Source: DATKMS01 sp041497995 (GTDB lineage: Bacteria; Desulfobacterota; Binatia; HRBIN30). From it: a stretch of 40,689 nucleotides of DNA. The stretch spans positions 1 to 40,689 of the forward strand of contig JBGQHM010000012.1 of the NCBI GenBank assembly GCA_041497995.1, written 5' to 3'. Shown piece by piece: positions 15,572-22,655 of the stretch. Each line of letters begins with the position of its first letter. Positions within the stretch are counted from its first letter, which is position 1. A program made the translations under genes and the position numbers. The notes beneath the pieces are model-generated. The model saw only the letters and a program-made list of their open reading frames with translations, did no database searches and had not been told where the DNA came from.

Positions 15572-16040
15572 GGCACACTCCTCCGCGTTCGAAGATGATT
15601 GATGTCAGCCGAACCTGTCCGCGTGGCTGAGACGCGAACTCACGACGTGAGCCTCAGTCCGCTGTCGCCGCCTCTCGCTATCCCTTTCGTCTTTGCCTGA
15701 TCTCAGCTGAAACCGTGCCGCGCGCACGCGTGCCACGTGCCCCACAAAACGCGTCGGGACCACTACCAACCTGTCCACTCCAATAGACGCGAGCTCGGAC
15801 AAGTGACAACGATCGTGGACAGGAAGTGGCTCCGCCGTGTTCGTGCGCCGCGCTTCGCCTTTCGTTGCCACGAATTCATTCGCCGGGTCTGTTTCAGGCT
15901 CATGGGCAGCTGCTGAAGGACTCCTTTGTGGACATGCGACCGTGACTCGACGGTGAAGCCATCTTCGTCGCCACGATGGTGGAGACGGTCCGGCTTGGCG
16001 CCCAACATCACACGAAATATAGTGGCGTCGCTCGAGGGAG
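15572..16040. other. Intergenic region between the oxidase operon and the GNAT gene; should hold the operon promoter
   Basis: A 469-base stretch between divergent genes. Two minus-strand open frames here (163 and 82 residues) have arginine-rich, low-information translations with no family resemblance and poor starts, so they are not called. A short palindrome CTCACGACGTGAG lies at 15640-15652, about 70 bases before the oxidase operon start, flanked by CTGAG (15628-15632) and CTCAG (15654-15658). It could be an operator, but the arms are only five bases. No convincing -35/-10 pair or sigma-54 site was seen on the minus strand. Confidence 0.5.
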
Positions 16041-16586
16041 ATGAGCGTGGAGGTAACCATCAGGCGGCTTCGCGTGGAGAACGCAGCGGCGTTCATCGCG
16101 TTGCGTCGCGAGGCGTTGGAGAACCATCCACTCGCCTTCGGGGCATCGATCGATGACGACCGGGGCCTCGCACTTGACTTTGTTCGGACGGCGCTGGCCG
16201 ACGATCAGGAACAAGCCGTGTTCGGCCACAGCGAAGGAGCCACCCTCACCGGAATGGTCGGAGTCATGCGCGAGTCACGCGTGAAGCGACGGCATAAGGC
16301 GCTGATCTGGGGGATGTACGTTGCTCCGTTGGCACGACGGAAGGGAGTCGGCCGCGCGCTGCTAGCCGCGGCCATCGCGCATGCGCGCACTTGGTCCGCG
16401 GTCGAGTTGTTGCACCTCAGCGTGACCGATGCGGCCGTCAACGCGCAGCGCTTGTACGAGGCCGCTGGCTTTCGCTTCTGGGGAAGAGAGCCGCGCGCCA
16501 TCGAGTGGCAGCGGCGATTCGCGGACGAGCTGCATCTCGTTCTCGATCTCCGTGCGACCGCAGGCAAGCCGGCATGCCCGAGCTGA
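16041..16586 (+). CDS. GNAT-family N-acetyltransferase
   Basis: An acetyl-CoA-dependent acetyltransferase of 181 residues. The N-terminal 'VTIRRLRVENAAAFIALRRE' is the usual first strand and helix, 'GMVGVMRES' and 'LIWGMYVAPLARRKGVGRAL' form the acetyl-CoA-binding motif A (RRKGVGRAL, about 98-107), and 'LSVTDAAVNAQRLYEAAGFR' is motif B. The acceptor is unknown; amines on small molecules or N-termini are typical. GTG six bases downstream (16047) is a serious alternative start, because GGGAG then stands at a better distance. The next gene, a LysE-type exporter, overlaps its end by 13 bp, so the two are co-translated. This suggests a small modify-and-export unit (inference). Confidence 0.88.
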   Translation: MSVEVTIRRLRVENAAAFIALRREALENHPLAFGASIDDDRGLALDFVRTALADDQEQAVFGHSEGATLTGMVGVMRESRVKRRHKALIWGMYVAPLARRKGVGRALLAAAIAHARTWSAVELLHLSVTDAAVNAQRLYEAAGFRFWGREPRAIEWQRRFADELHLVLDLRATAGKPACPS

Positions 16587-17203
16587 GAACACTTGCCCTC
16601 TTCATGGCGGCTGCGCTGGCGCTGAACCTGACGCCGGGGCCGGACATGCTCTACGTTGCGGCCCGCGGCAGCAGCGAAGGCCGCGAGGCGGGGATCATCT
16701 CGGCGCTGGGCATCGCAGCCGGCTGCCTGGTGCACACGTTCGCACTCGCACTGGGTCTCTCGGCGCTCCTCGCTGCCGTTCCGCTCGCCTACGACGTCGT
16801 GCGTTACGCGGGCGCCGCCTATCTCGCATGGCTCGGAGCTCGCGCGCTGCTCCACCCAGCCGCTGCTCATCCGCGAGAGGCGCCGCAGCCGAGATCGCAA
16901 CTCGCAATCTTCCGGCAGGGAGTCATCACCAACGTGCTGAATCCCAAAGTTGCGCTGTTCTTCCTGGCGTTCCTGCCGCAGTTCACCGATCCGAGTCGTG
17001 GCAGCCCGGTGATCCAGATCGTGTTCCTCGGGCTGCTCTTCAACACGTCCGGGACCTTGATCAACCTTGGCGTTGCTGTCCTCGCGAGCCGTGCCACCGG
17101 ATGGCTCAGAGAGAGCCGCCGCAGCGTTACGATCCTGCAGCGCATCACGGGAGCGCTTTTCCTCGGGCTCGGAGCCCGGCTGGCATTCGCAACTCGGCGC
17201 TGA
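16574..17203 (+). CDS. LysE/RhtB-family amino-acid exporter
   Basis: An inner-membrane exporter of 209 residues with six predicted transmembrane segments. The family start 'LFMAAALALNLTPGPDMLYV' includes the conserved TPGPD, followed by 'EGREAGIISALGIAAGCLVH'. 'GVITNVLNPKVALFFLAFLP' is the conserved central loop and helix (about 117-136). RhtB-type proteins export homoserine, threonine, leucine or other small amino acids and derivatives. The ATG at 16574 lies inside the upstream GNAT gene (13 bp overlap). The start fits the family exactly, so the longer open frame upstream was discarded. It converges with the acyltransferase/CNB gene. Confidence 0.9.
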   Translation: MPELRTLALFMAAALALNLTPGPDMLYVAARGSSEGREAGIISALGIAAGCLVHTFALALGLSALLAAVPLAYDVVRYAGAAYLAWLGARALLHPAAAHPREAPQPRSQLAIFRQGVITNVLNPKVALFFLAFLPQFTDPSRGSPVIQIVFLGLLFNTSGTLINLGVAVLASRATGWLRESRRSVTILQRITGALFLGLGARLAFATRR

Positions 17204-17259
17204 CGCCTCGGTGTGTCCCGCCGCCTCATACACCTGCCCCAGCGTGGTCGGACTAATCT

Positions 17260-18375
17260 CTACCCCTGTTTCAAGAGCCTCAGGCACAACATCTTCGAGA
17301 TGTTGAGCAGCAAGTGGGCAGCAATGGCGGGATCGCTCTTGATCATCTGGCGGAGCGTGCTCTCGCTGAGGCTGAGCACGCGGACACCGTCGGTCGCGGC
17401 GTACACGTCCTTCGAGCGCGGCCGCTCTAAGAGAAAGGCCATCTCGCCGAAGACATCGCCCGGACCGAGCACAGTCAGCGCCGTCTCGCCGTCGCGGACT
17501 TCGATGGTGCCGTCGAGGACGACAAAAAGGTTGCGGGCGACACCACCCTTTTTGAGCACGTGATCGCCGGCGCTGCACTCGATGATGGTGCTCTTATCGA
17601 GACAGCGGGCTGCATCATCCTCCGTAAACCCATCGAAGGCAGAAATGCGGCTCGCCTCGAGCTCGCTGAGCGCGCCGTGCACCTCTCCCCAGTAGGCGGC
17701 GGACGCCATCAGCCGGCGGCTCATCACACTACTGCCCTCCGCCATGATGCGCTCGACGCACGCCGGCACGCGGGCATCGCCGCCGAAATCCCGCACGTAT
17801 TCGAGCAGCGGCGAGTTGAGGTATCTCAAGTAGGCGAGGTCCTCGGGCACGAGAACGATGGGAATGAGATACCCAGCCTCGGCACTGTTCACGTTCCTCT
17901 TGGAATAGGTGCGGTACCCGAGCCCGAGATAGAGGTTCAACAAGTGCGGCTCGCAGGCGCCGAAGAAGAGTTCGATGCGCCGGTCATTCGCGAAGCGTAG
18001 GGACGCGCCGATCAGTCGCAAGAACAGATCGCTGCTGCGCAAACGTGGCGTGACCATGCCCCGCTCGCCCACCGCGATCGCCGCTGGCGGCAAGTCGGCG
18101 AGAAACGGGGCAAGGTGATACTGCTCGATCATGCGCGGTGGGAGCGGCGCGTCACCGCCCCACGTGAGACGCAGCGTCGCTACAACGGCGCCATCTTCCG
18201 CCGCGTAGAAAATCCGACTGTGAACGTCGCAGGGTTCGACCAGCAGACGCTGCGCGTGGTCTGCAGTGGCCTGATAGCGGCCCATCTCCTCCACGTACAC
18301 GTCGTAGCGGAAGCGGTAGACCGCACGTTTCTCGTCCTCGGTCTCAGCGATGGCGATATGAGTATCTGAGCGCAC
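17260..18375 (-). CDS. FeeM-like N-acyltransferase fused to a cyclic-nucleotide-binding domain
   Basis: The 371-residue protein combines two domains. Residues 1-200 resemble the GNAT-like acyltransferases of the N-acyl amino acid synthase/autoinducer-synthase group: 'RAVYRFRYDVYVEEMGRY' at 17-34, 'RIFYAAEDGAVVATLRLTWG' near 54-73 and 'ELFFGACEPHLLNLYLGLGY' near 135-154. Residues about 245-365 are a cNMP-binding domain: 'FTEDDAARCL', 'LKKGGVARNLFVVLDGTIEV' and the phosphate-binding cassette 'GPGDVFGEMAFLLERPRSKD', which keeps the Gly-Glu and Arg. Binding of cAMP or a similar ligand may therefore switch an acyl transfer reaction, making N-acyl amino acids or similar lipids (inference). The start is GTG at 18375 with only a weak purine-rich upstream site. 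The gene is monocistronic and convergent with the exporter. Confidence 0.8.
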   Translation of the reverse strand: MRSDTHIAIAETEDEKRAVYRFRYDVYVEEMGRYQATADHAQRLLVEPCDVHSRIFYAAEDGAVVATLRLTWGGDAPLPPRMIEQYHLAPFLADLPPAAIAVGERGMVTPRLRSSDLFLRLIGASLRFANDRRIELFFGACEPHLLNLYLGLGYRTYSKRNVNSAEAGYLIPIVLVPEDLAYLRYLNSPLLEYVRDFGGDARVPACVERIMAEGSSVMSRRLMASAAYWGEVHGALSELEASRISAFDGFTEDDAARCLDKSTIIECSAGDHVLKKGGVARNLFVVLDGTIEVRDGETALTVLGPGDVFGEMAFLLERPRSKDVYAATDGVRVLSLSESTLRQMIKSDPAIAAHLLLNISKMLCLRLLKQG

Positions 18376-18754
18376 CGTTTCTCACCCGACTGCCGCGGCG
18401 ACACTGGACGGCAACGCCGGTGCAGACTGAACTACTGAATTCGTCAGCCTCGCGTCAAGGTTCTTGAAGGCGCCGTCGCGGGTGCATTGCAACCTACTGA
18501 TGTGATTCACACTGTTGGGGCATCATGAAGGGCGAGCCTTGCGCGGCCGACTTTCTCGATGATGTCGTCGGCGGTCTTGCGCCAGATGAGCATGACGCAT
18601 TCGCGGCGCTCACCCATCGTGGCGTCGGTAACCTCGGCGCGTGAGGGCCTCCCTCGTGTGCGGCGAACAGTGGTATGTTGACATGATTGCCTGCAGGCGA
18701 TACGCCAATGTTGTACACCCGTACTGGGATGCATTTCGCGTGAAGGGAGGGACC
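18376..18754. other. Intergenic region between the acyltransferase/CNB gene and the beta-helix gene
   Basis: A 379-base gap between divergent genes. Its middle holds a possible minus-strand transposase remnant (listed separately). The rest shows no recognisable gene. An AGGGAGG ribosome-binding site ends the region just before 18755. Confidence 0.5.
18507..18638 (-). pseudogene. Possible transposase C-terminal remnant
   Basis: The minus strand reads 'AEVTDATMGERRECVMLIWR' then 'KTADDIIEKVGRARLAL' and stops at 18507. The 'W.KTADDII.KV.RAR' pattern is reminiscent of the end of IS630-type transposases or related proteins, but the stretch is too short to be certain. No start codon with a ribosome-binding site and no upstream domain exists, so if real it is a fragment. 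A second candidate remnant in the same orientation lies beyond the beta-helix gene at 20014. Confidence 0.25.
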
Positions 18755-19978
18755 ATGGCCACTATCGTGTTCGCTTCTCTCCGGGGGATTCTGCGGCACT
18801 GCGAACTGGCGTTCGGTCTGCTTCTGGCCTGTCTCAGCGTTGCATCACCCGTCGCGGCGGCTGGGATTGTCGGCGACGGAACACCGGACAGCTGCACCGA
18901 GACCGCGCTCGACGCGGCGCTGGCCGGGGGAGGTGACGTCTCCTTCAACTGCGGCCCGTCCCCGGTTACGATCACCGTCACGAATGTGAAGCAAATCGTG
19001 GCGGACACCAGCCTCGATGGCGGTGGCAACATCACACTCAGTGGCGGTGGTACCACCGGCATCATGTTCGTCGAGGCCAACGTACATCTGATGCTTTCGA
19101 ACGTGACCTTGAGCGACGCGGTCCACAGCGGAGCCCTCGACATCGGCGGACGGTTGACAGTTGTCAACAGCACGTTCTCGAACAACGCAGCTACCTCCGC
19201 CATCTTGAGCGTGGGCAACGTCTCGATCAGTAACAGCACTTTCGTCTCCAACAGTAGCCCAGGCGGCGGCCCAGGTAGCTGTATTCTCAACAACGGCGGC
19301 GTGCTGACGGTTAGCAGCAGCACCTTCTCGAACAATAGCGTCGCCCCGAACGGCAACGGGGGAGCGATCTTTGCGGCGGGCACGAACACGGTAACCGACA
19401 GCACCTTCTCCAACAACAGCGCCACCTCGGGCGGTGCCATTTGGAACATGGGGACGCTGACGGTTAGCAACAGCACCTTTGCCAACAACAGCGCCGTTCA
19501 AGGTGGCGGCGCGATCTTGAACGCAGGGGGGCAGCTCACGCTGATCAACGACACCTTCGTCAACAATGGTGCTGGCACGGAGGGTGGGAGCATCTTCAAC
19601 AACGGCAGGCTCGTCGTCAAGAACACGCTTCTCGGTAGTAGCACGTTGGGTGACAATTGTGCCGGGTTTGGCTCTACCTCTGACAGGGGTCATAACCTTG
19701 ACTCTGGCGCCAGCTGCGGGTTCCATAGATCCAGGCATTCCATGAGCAACACCGATCCGAAACTCGACCCGGCAGGCCTGTCCGACAACGGCGGGCCAAC
19801 GCAGACGATTGCGGTAGAGGCGGCAAGCCCGGCGATCAACGCGGGCAACAAGACGTTCTGCAGGGCAACTCCCGTCAGGAAATCCGACCAGCGAGGCTTT
19901 TCTCGGCCCGGCGCGGGCAGCAGGGCCTGCACCATCGGCGCTTACGAGTTCAAATCAACCGGCGTACGTCAACGCTAA
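18755..19978 (+). CDS. Secreted parallel-beta-helix protein with Pmp/'STFSNN' repeats (choice-of-anchor Q type)
   Basis: A 407-residue exported protein. Residues 1-36 are a signal peptide ('GLLLACLSVASPVAAA'). The mature start 'GIVGDGTPDSCTETALDAAL' is typical of proteins annotated as choice-of-anchor Q or polymorphic outer-membrane-protein repeat. Residues about 130-275 carry six repeats of the type 'ltVsNSTFsNNsA..GGAI.N.G', which build a right-handed beta-helix. The C-terminal block 'DPKLDPAGLSDNGGPTQTIA' plus 'SPAINAGN' and 'DQRGFSRP' ... 'CTIGAYE' is the standard closing signature. The role is probably surface or extracellular binding; no enzymatic site is visible. The ATG at 18755 has AGGGAGG in position, so the open frame from 18641 is not used. 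Possible transposase remnants lie on both sides. Confidence 0.88.
   Translation: MATIVFASLRGILRHCELAFGLLLACLSVASPVAAAGIVGDGTPDSCTETALDAALAGGGDVSFNCGPSPVTITVTNVKQIVADTSLDGGGNITLSGGGTTGIMFVEANVHLMLSNVTLSDAVHSGALDIGGRLTVVNSTFSNNAATSAILSVGNVSISNSTFVSNSSPGGGPGSCILNNGGVLTVSSSTFSNNSVAPNGNGGAIFAAGTNTVTDSTFSNNSATSGGAIWNMGTLTVSNSTFANNSAVQGGGAILNAGGQLTLINDTFVNNGAGTEGGSIFNNGRLVVKNTLLGSSTLGDNCAGFGSTSDRGHNLDSGASCGFHRSRHSMSNTDPKLDPAGLSDNGGPTQTIAVEAASPAINAGNKTFCRATPVRKSDQRGFSRPGAGSRACTIGAYEFKSTGVRQR
19159..19573 (+). repeat. Six in-gene repeats encoding 'NSTFSNNS'-type beta-helix coils
   Basis: Within the beta-helix gene, variants of AACAGCACCTTCTCCAACAA recur near 19163, 19232, 19316, 19397, 19469 and 19547, about 70-85 bases apart. 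They are protein-coding repeats and not a CRISPR array: units differ at several positions and the reading frame is uninterrupted. Confidence 0.8.
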
Positions 19979-20013
19979 GTACTCTGGTTCATAAGTTCGG
20001 CAACGTATTGGGG

Positions 20014-20127
20014 TCAAGCGGCGCGCCGGAGCGAGTGTTGGACTTCATGGGTGTGGAAGCGTTCGAGGAGCGCATCGAGGTCGACGCGGGTGAACTTCCA
20101 CTCGAAGGGTGCGGCAAAACTCCCTGA
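20014..20127 (-). pseudogene. IS630-type transposase C-terminal remnant
   Basis: The minus strand reads 'SGSFAAPFEWKFTRVDLDAL' then 'LERFHTHEVQHSLRRAA' and stops at 20014. 'PFEWKFTR.DL..LL' is the usual last conserved segment of IS630-family transposases. Nothing upstream continues the protein: the preceding bases lead to unrelated sequence and a stop. No terminal inverted repeats or TA duplication were identified. Confidence 0.4.
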
Positions 20128-20195
20128 GAATGAGGCGTTCAGTTTCGAGCACGATATTCGGAAGCCACCTACTCTGAACCAGGCCTCGGTGGTTC

Positions 20196-20993
20196 TCACA
20201 TCAATCGCATCTTGAAGAACCCGATGATCTCATCCACCGCCTTACGCGTGGGCTGGTTCTGCTCATCGATCAGATGCAGTGTGACCACACTGTGCGGATT
20301 CTTCATCGGTGCATCCGGGTTGGCGGCGCTGTCGGGCAAGACACGGGCTTGGAACCGGTCGCCCAACGCCTGCTGATAGGCCGCAAAGCGCGCGGGGCGG
20401 CAGAAGCTGTCGCCCTCGAAACGATAAGCGAGGACGGTGAGGTCCTCGCGGTCGAGCCGCTCCTTGACCGCTTTCAATTCGTCCGGCGCGATGTGCATGC
20501 CGCCGGCGTTCGTCATCGGTAACGATGGCTGCGACAGCACCGGCGCCAGCAGCGCCGGCTCGAGCATCATCGATAGTGCGAAGTTGCCGGTGAAGCACAT
20601 CCCGATCGCACCGACACCCTTGCCGCCACACAGCGGATGGGCGTGCGCGGCTAGGGCGCGCAGCCACTGCGTGACCGGGCTCGACGCATTGGCGGCAAAG
20701 GCCCGGAACTCGGCGCTGATGCAGCCTTTGATGATCGAGGTGATGGCATAGCCCATCGTCAGCGGACGCCCCGCAACCCCGAACAGATGCGGCATCCATA
20801 CGGTGAAGCCGGCGTCGCGGACCCAGCGCGCGAAGCGGGCGACGTGCGGCGAGATGCCGGGCATCTCGGTCATGACGATGACCGCCGGCCCCGTGCCGCC
20901 GACGAAGACGAGCTTGGTCTTGTCCTGCAGCGTGATCTGCCGGTGCTCGAAGTCTTCGAGCGCATCGAGCTTCGTGAGATCGGTCTCTGCCAT
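20196..20993 (-). CDS. Dienelactone-hydrolase-family alpha/beta hydrolase
   Basis: The 265-residue cytoplasmic hydrolase has the dienelactone hydrolase triad. C133 is the nucleophile in 'GVGAIGMCFTGNFALSM', D195 sits in 'RFEGDSFCRP' and H234 in 'KNPHSVVTLH'. E43 in 'TEMPGIS' corresponds to the glutamate that activates the cysteine in DLH. Family members open cyclic enol-lactones in the chloroaromatic pathway, but many relatives act on other esters and lactones, so the substrate is open. GGAGG lies about ten bases before the ATG. The MetE-like gene lies upstream on the same strand, 134 bp away, so co-transcription is possible but not certain. Confidence 0.87.
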   Translation of the reverse strand: MAETDLTKLDALEDFEHRQITLQDKTKLVFVGGTGPAVIVMTEMPGISPHVARFARWVRDAGFTVWMPHLFGVAGRPLTMGYAITSIIKGCISAEFRAFAANASSPVTQWLRALAAHAHPLCGGKGVGAIGMCFTGNFALSMMLEPALLAPVLSQPSLPMTNAGGMHIAPDELKAVKERLDREDLTVLAYRFEGDSFCRPARFAAYQQALGDRFQARVLPDSAANPDAPMKNPHSVVTLHLIDEQNQPTRKAVDEIIGFFKMRLM

Positions 20994-21082
20994 ACCGGGG
21001 CACCCTCCGGCGCCGCACCGTATCCAACTTCAATCGACAGCGCCACCCGGCGGCGATCCGCCCCGCTCTCGCGAACGCCGCA

Positions 21083-21097
21083 CCGGCCAGAGGCCGG
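21083..21097. repeat. Small GC hairpin in the gap between the DLH and MetE-like genes
   Basis: CCGGCC-AGA-GGCCGG forms a perfect six-base stem that extends outward with one mismatch. It lies between the codirectional MetE-like and DLH genes. There is no T tract, so it is more likely a dispersed intergenic repeat or weak attenuator than a standard terminator. Confidence 0.35.
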
Positions 21098-21127
21098 CGC
21101 CACGCGGTAGGCATGGCGCCAGGCGGT

Positions 21128-22294
21128 CTACGCTCTCAACAGTCGCTGCGTCGCCAGATCCGCACCCGCACGTAGCGCGCGCAACTTCTCCCACACGACT
21201 TCCTCCGCAACCTCGCCCAACCCAGCGGACGTTGCGAAGCCGCAGTCGGTGCCGGCGAGGACGCGGTGCGGGTCGCCGACGACGTTGACCACGCGTTCGA
21301 TGCGGTCCGCGACAACCTCCGGATGCTCGATGTAGTTGGTCGTCGTATCGATCGCGCCGACGATCAGCAGCATGTTCTTGGGCAGCGGGTGACGCGTGAA
21401 GCACCGGTATTCATGCTCGTGACGCGGGTTGGCCATCGACAGCATGAGTGCACCGACGTTCGCGGCGTAGAGGTGCGGCAGGATGTCGTCCAGCGGCACG
21501 TCGAACTGGTGCGGCGCTTCGTAGTTGCCCCAGCAGACGTGCAGGCGCACGCGATCACGCGGAATGTTGGCGAGCGCACGGTTGATCGCCGCGATTGTCT
21601 GATCGACGAACGCGACAAATTCCGCCAGCGGCCGGTCGGCGTAAGCTGTGTGGCGCTCCATCGCGAGATCGGGACCGTCGATCTGCAGGATGTGTCCTTG
21701 CGCGACGATGTACTCGTACTCGGTTCTGAGCGCGTCGGCGACGGCGGCAAGGTACTCTTCGGTGCTTGGGTAAAACTCGTTCACCATGGCGAGGGCGATG
21801 ATGCCTGGCGACGGAGCTGTCATGAATGACTCGACGAAGCGCGACGGCTGCGCATCCAGGATGCGCCCGTAGTCCGCACACTCCTGCTCTATGATGGAGC
21901 GGTCGACGTAACGCACCTCACCCACCGCCCTGGGCGTCTGCCCGAGGCTCACCATGGTCCGCGAGAAGTCCGGCAGCTTCATCTGCAGGAAGCTCTGGTA
22001 GTGGATGATGTCGCGCATCACCGGCCGCTGGCCGATGTCGCCGAAGCCGCTCATGCAATGCTGCACATACGTGAAGAAGCTCTCGCGCGGCTGCTCGCCG
22101 TTGTTGCCGACGTCGATGCCCGCTTCGAGCTGACACGCAATCACGCGCCGCGTCGATTGATCGACGGCGCTGGCAAAGGCCACCGCATCAATCGGCTCGC
22201 GGCGGCTCTTGCGGACGAGCAGCTCCAACAGCTCGTTGGTGCGCGGCAGACTGCCGGCGTGTGTGGTGAGGATGCGGTGCTGACTATGCTCCAT
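21128..22294 (-). CDS. Cobalamin-independent methionine synthase-like (MetE C-terminal-type) methyl/alkyl transferase
   Basis: A zinc-dependent thiol alkyltransferase of 388 residues, corresponding to the C-terminal half of MetE and to the stand-alone family that includes epoxyalkane:coenzyme M transferase. 'RILTTHAGSLPRTNELLELL' is the standard start, and 'GIDVGNNGEQPRESFFTYVQ' and 'ILQIDGPDLAMER' are barrel motifs. The zinc ligands can be placed as H252 and C254 ('RLHVCWGNY'), a glutamate in 'PRHEHEY' (E293 or E295) and C351 ('GTDCGFAT'). Substrate unknown; methyl transfer to homocysteine without the N-terminal folate half is unlikely for the usual donor. The ATG at 22294 has AAGGAG eight bases upstream. 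An open frame continues to 22666, but its first part belongs to a truncated GxxExxY gene. Confidence 0.88.
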   Translation of the reverse strand: MEHSQHRILTTHAGSLPRTNELLELLVRKSRREPIDAVAFASAVDQSTRRVIACQLEAGIDVGNNGEQPRESFFTYVQHCMSGFGDIGQRPVMRDIIHYQSFLQMKLPDFSRTMVSLGQTPRAVGEVRYVDRSIIEQECADYGRILDAQPSRFVESFMTAPSPGIIALAMVNEFYPSTEEYLAAVADALRTEYEYIVAQGHILQIDGPDLAMERHTAYADRPLAEFVAFVDQTIAAINRALANIPRDRVRLHVCWGNYEAPHQFDVPLDDILPHLYAANVGALMLSMANPRHEHEYRCFTRHPLPKNMLLIVGAIDTTTNYIEHPEVVADRIERVVNVVGDPHRVLAGTDCGFATSAGLGEVAEEVVWEKLRALRAGADLATQRLLRA

Positions 22295-22480
22295 ATGATG
22301 TGCTCCTTGTTCACCGCAGAGGACTGGCAAACCAACCTGAGACAACGCCTTGAGATGCCGCTTTCGCAGTTCGTACAGCAAGCAGCCCTCGTAAGCAGAT
22401 TCAAGCAGCCCGGGCCCCAACGCCGAATGGACTCTGATTGCTGCATCCACGATCTGACCGGAGACGTCGTTGATCGTCAT
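22295..22480 (-). pseudogene. GxxExxY protein, truncated after about 55 residues
   Basis: Reading the minus strand from an ATG at 22480 gives 'MTINDVSGQIVDAAIRVHSA' then 'LGPGLLESAYEGCLLYELRK' and 'RHLKALSQVGLPV', a clear N-terminal half of a GxxExxY protein (the motif is GLLESAY). Intact members are about 125-130 residues and continue with a PD-(D/E)XK-like core, which is missing here. Instead the frame runs without a stop into the MetE-like gene. The truncation point coincides with one arm of an inverted repeat (22311-22321). The family is of unknown function and widespread in environmental bacteria. Confidence 0.75.
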
Positions 22481-22533
22481 TCGAAGTCTGTCTCCGCTGA
22501 CTTCCTCTGCGTTCCCCCGCGCCCTCTGCGGTG
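22311..22533. repeat. Inverted 11-bp repeat CCTCTGCGGTG flanking the GxxExxY fragment
   Basis: CACCGCAGAGG at 22311-22321 is the exact reverse complement of CCTCTGCGGTG at 22523-22533. A further partial copy, CCTCTGCG, is at 22504-22511. The arms sit on either side of the truncated GxxExxY frame, facing each other like element ends. Confidence 0.7.
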
Positions 22534-22655
22534 CGTTCAGTTCAATCGGTGGCGGCGAACATAATCGATCTGCGGTCGTAACCACAACCCTTGCTATTGA
22601 CGCCCACTGCACCCGCGACATACACGGACGCAGCCCATCGCAACGAGGAGCTCGC

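Noticed and set aside
15640..15652. Palindrome CTCACGACGTGAG as an operator
   Set aside because: Arms of only five bases are expected often by chance at this length and no second copy was found; kept as a note in the intergenic entry.
15605..16096. Minus-strand 163-residue open frame upstream of the oxidase operon
   Set aside because: No similarity, no ribosome-binding site, and it overlaps the start of the GNAT gene; composition looks like antisense or random GC-rich sequence.
16205..17578. Minus-strand 457-residue open frame
   Set aside because: Antisense to the GNAT and LysE genes, low-complexity Arg/Gln-rich translation with no family resemblance; a by-product of high GC.
19159..19573. 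Regular repeats as a CRISPR array
   Set aside because: The repeats are imperfect, in frame, and encode beta-helix coils; no cas gene is nearby.
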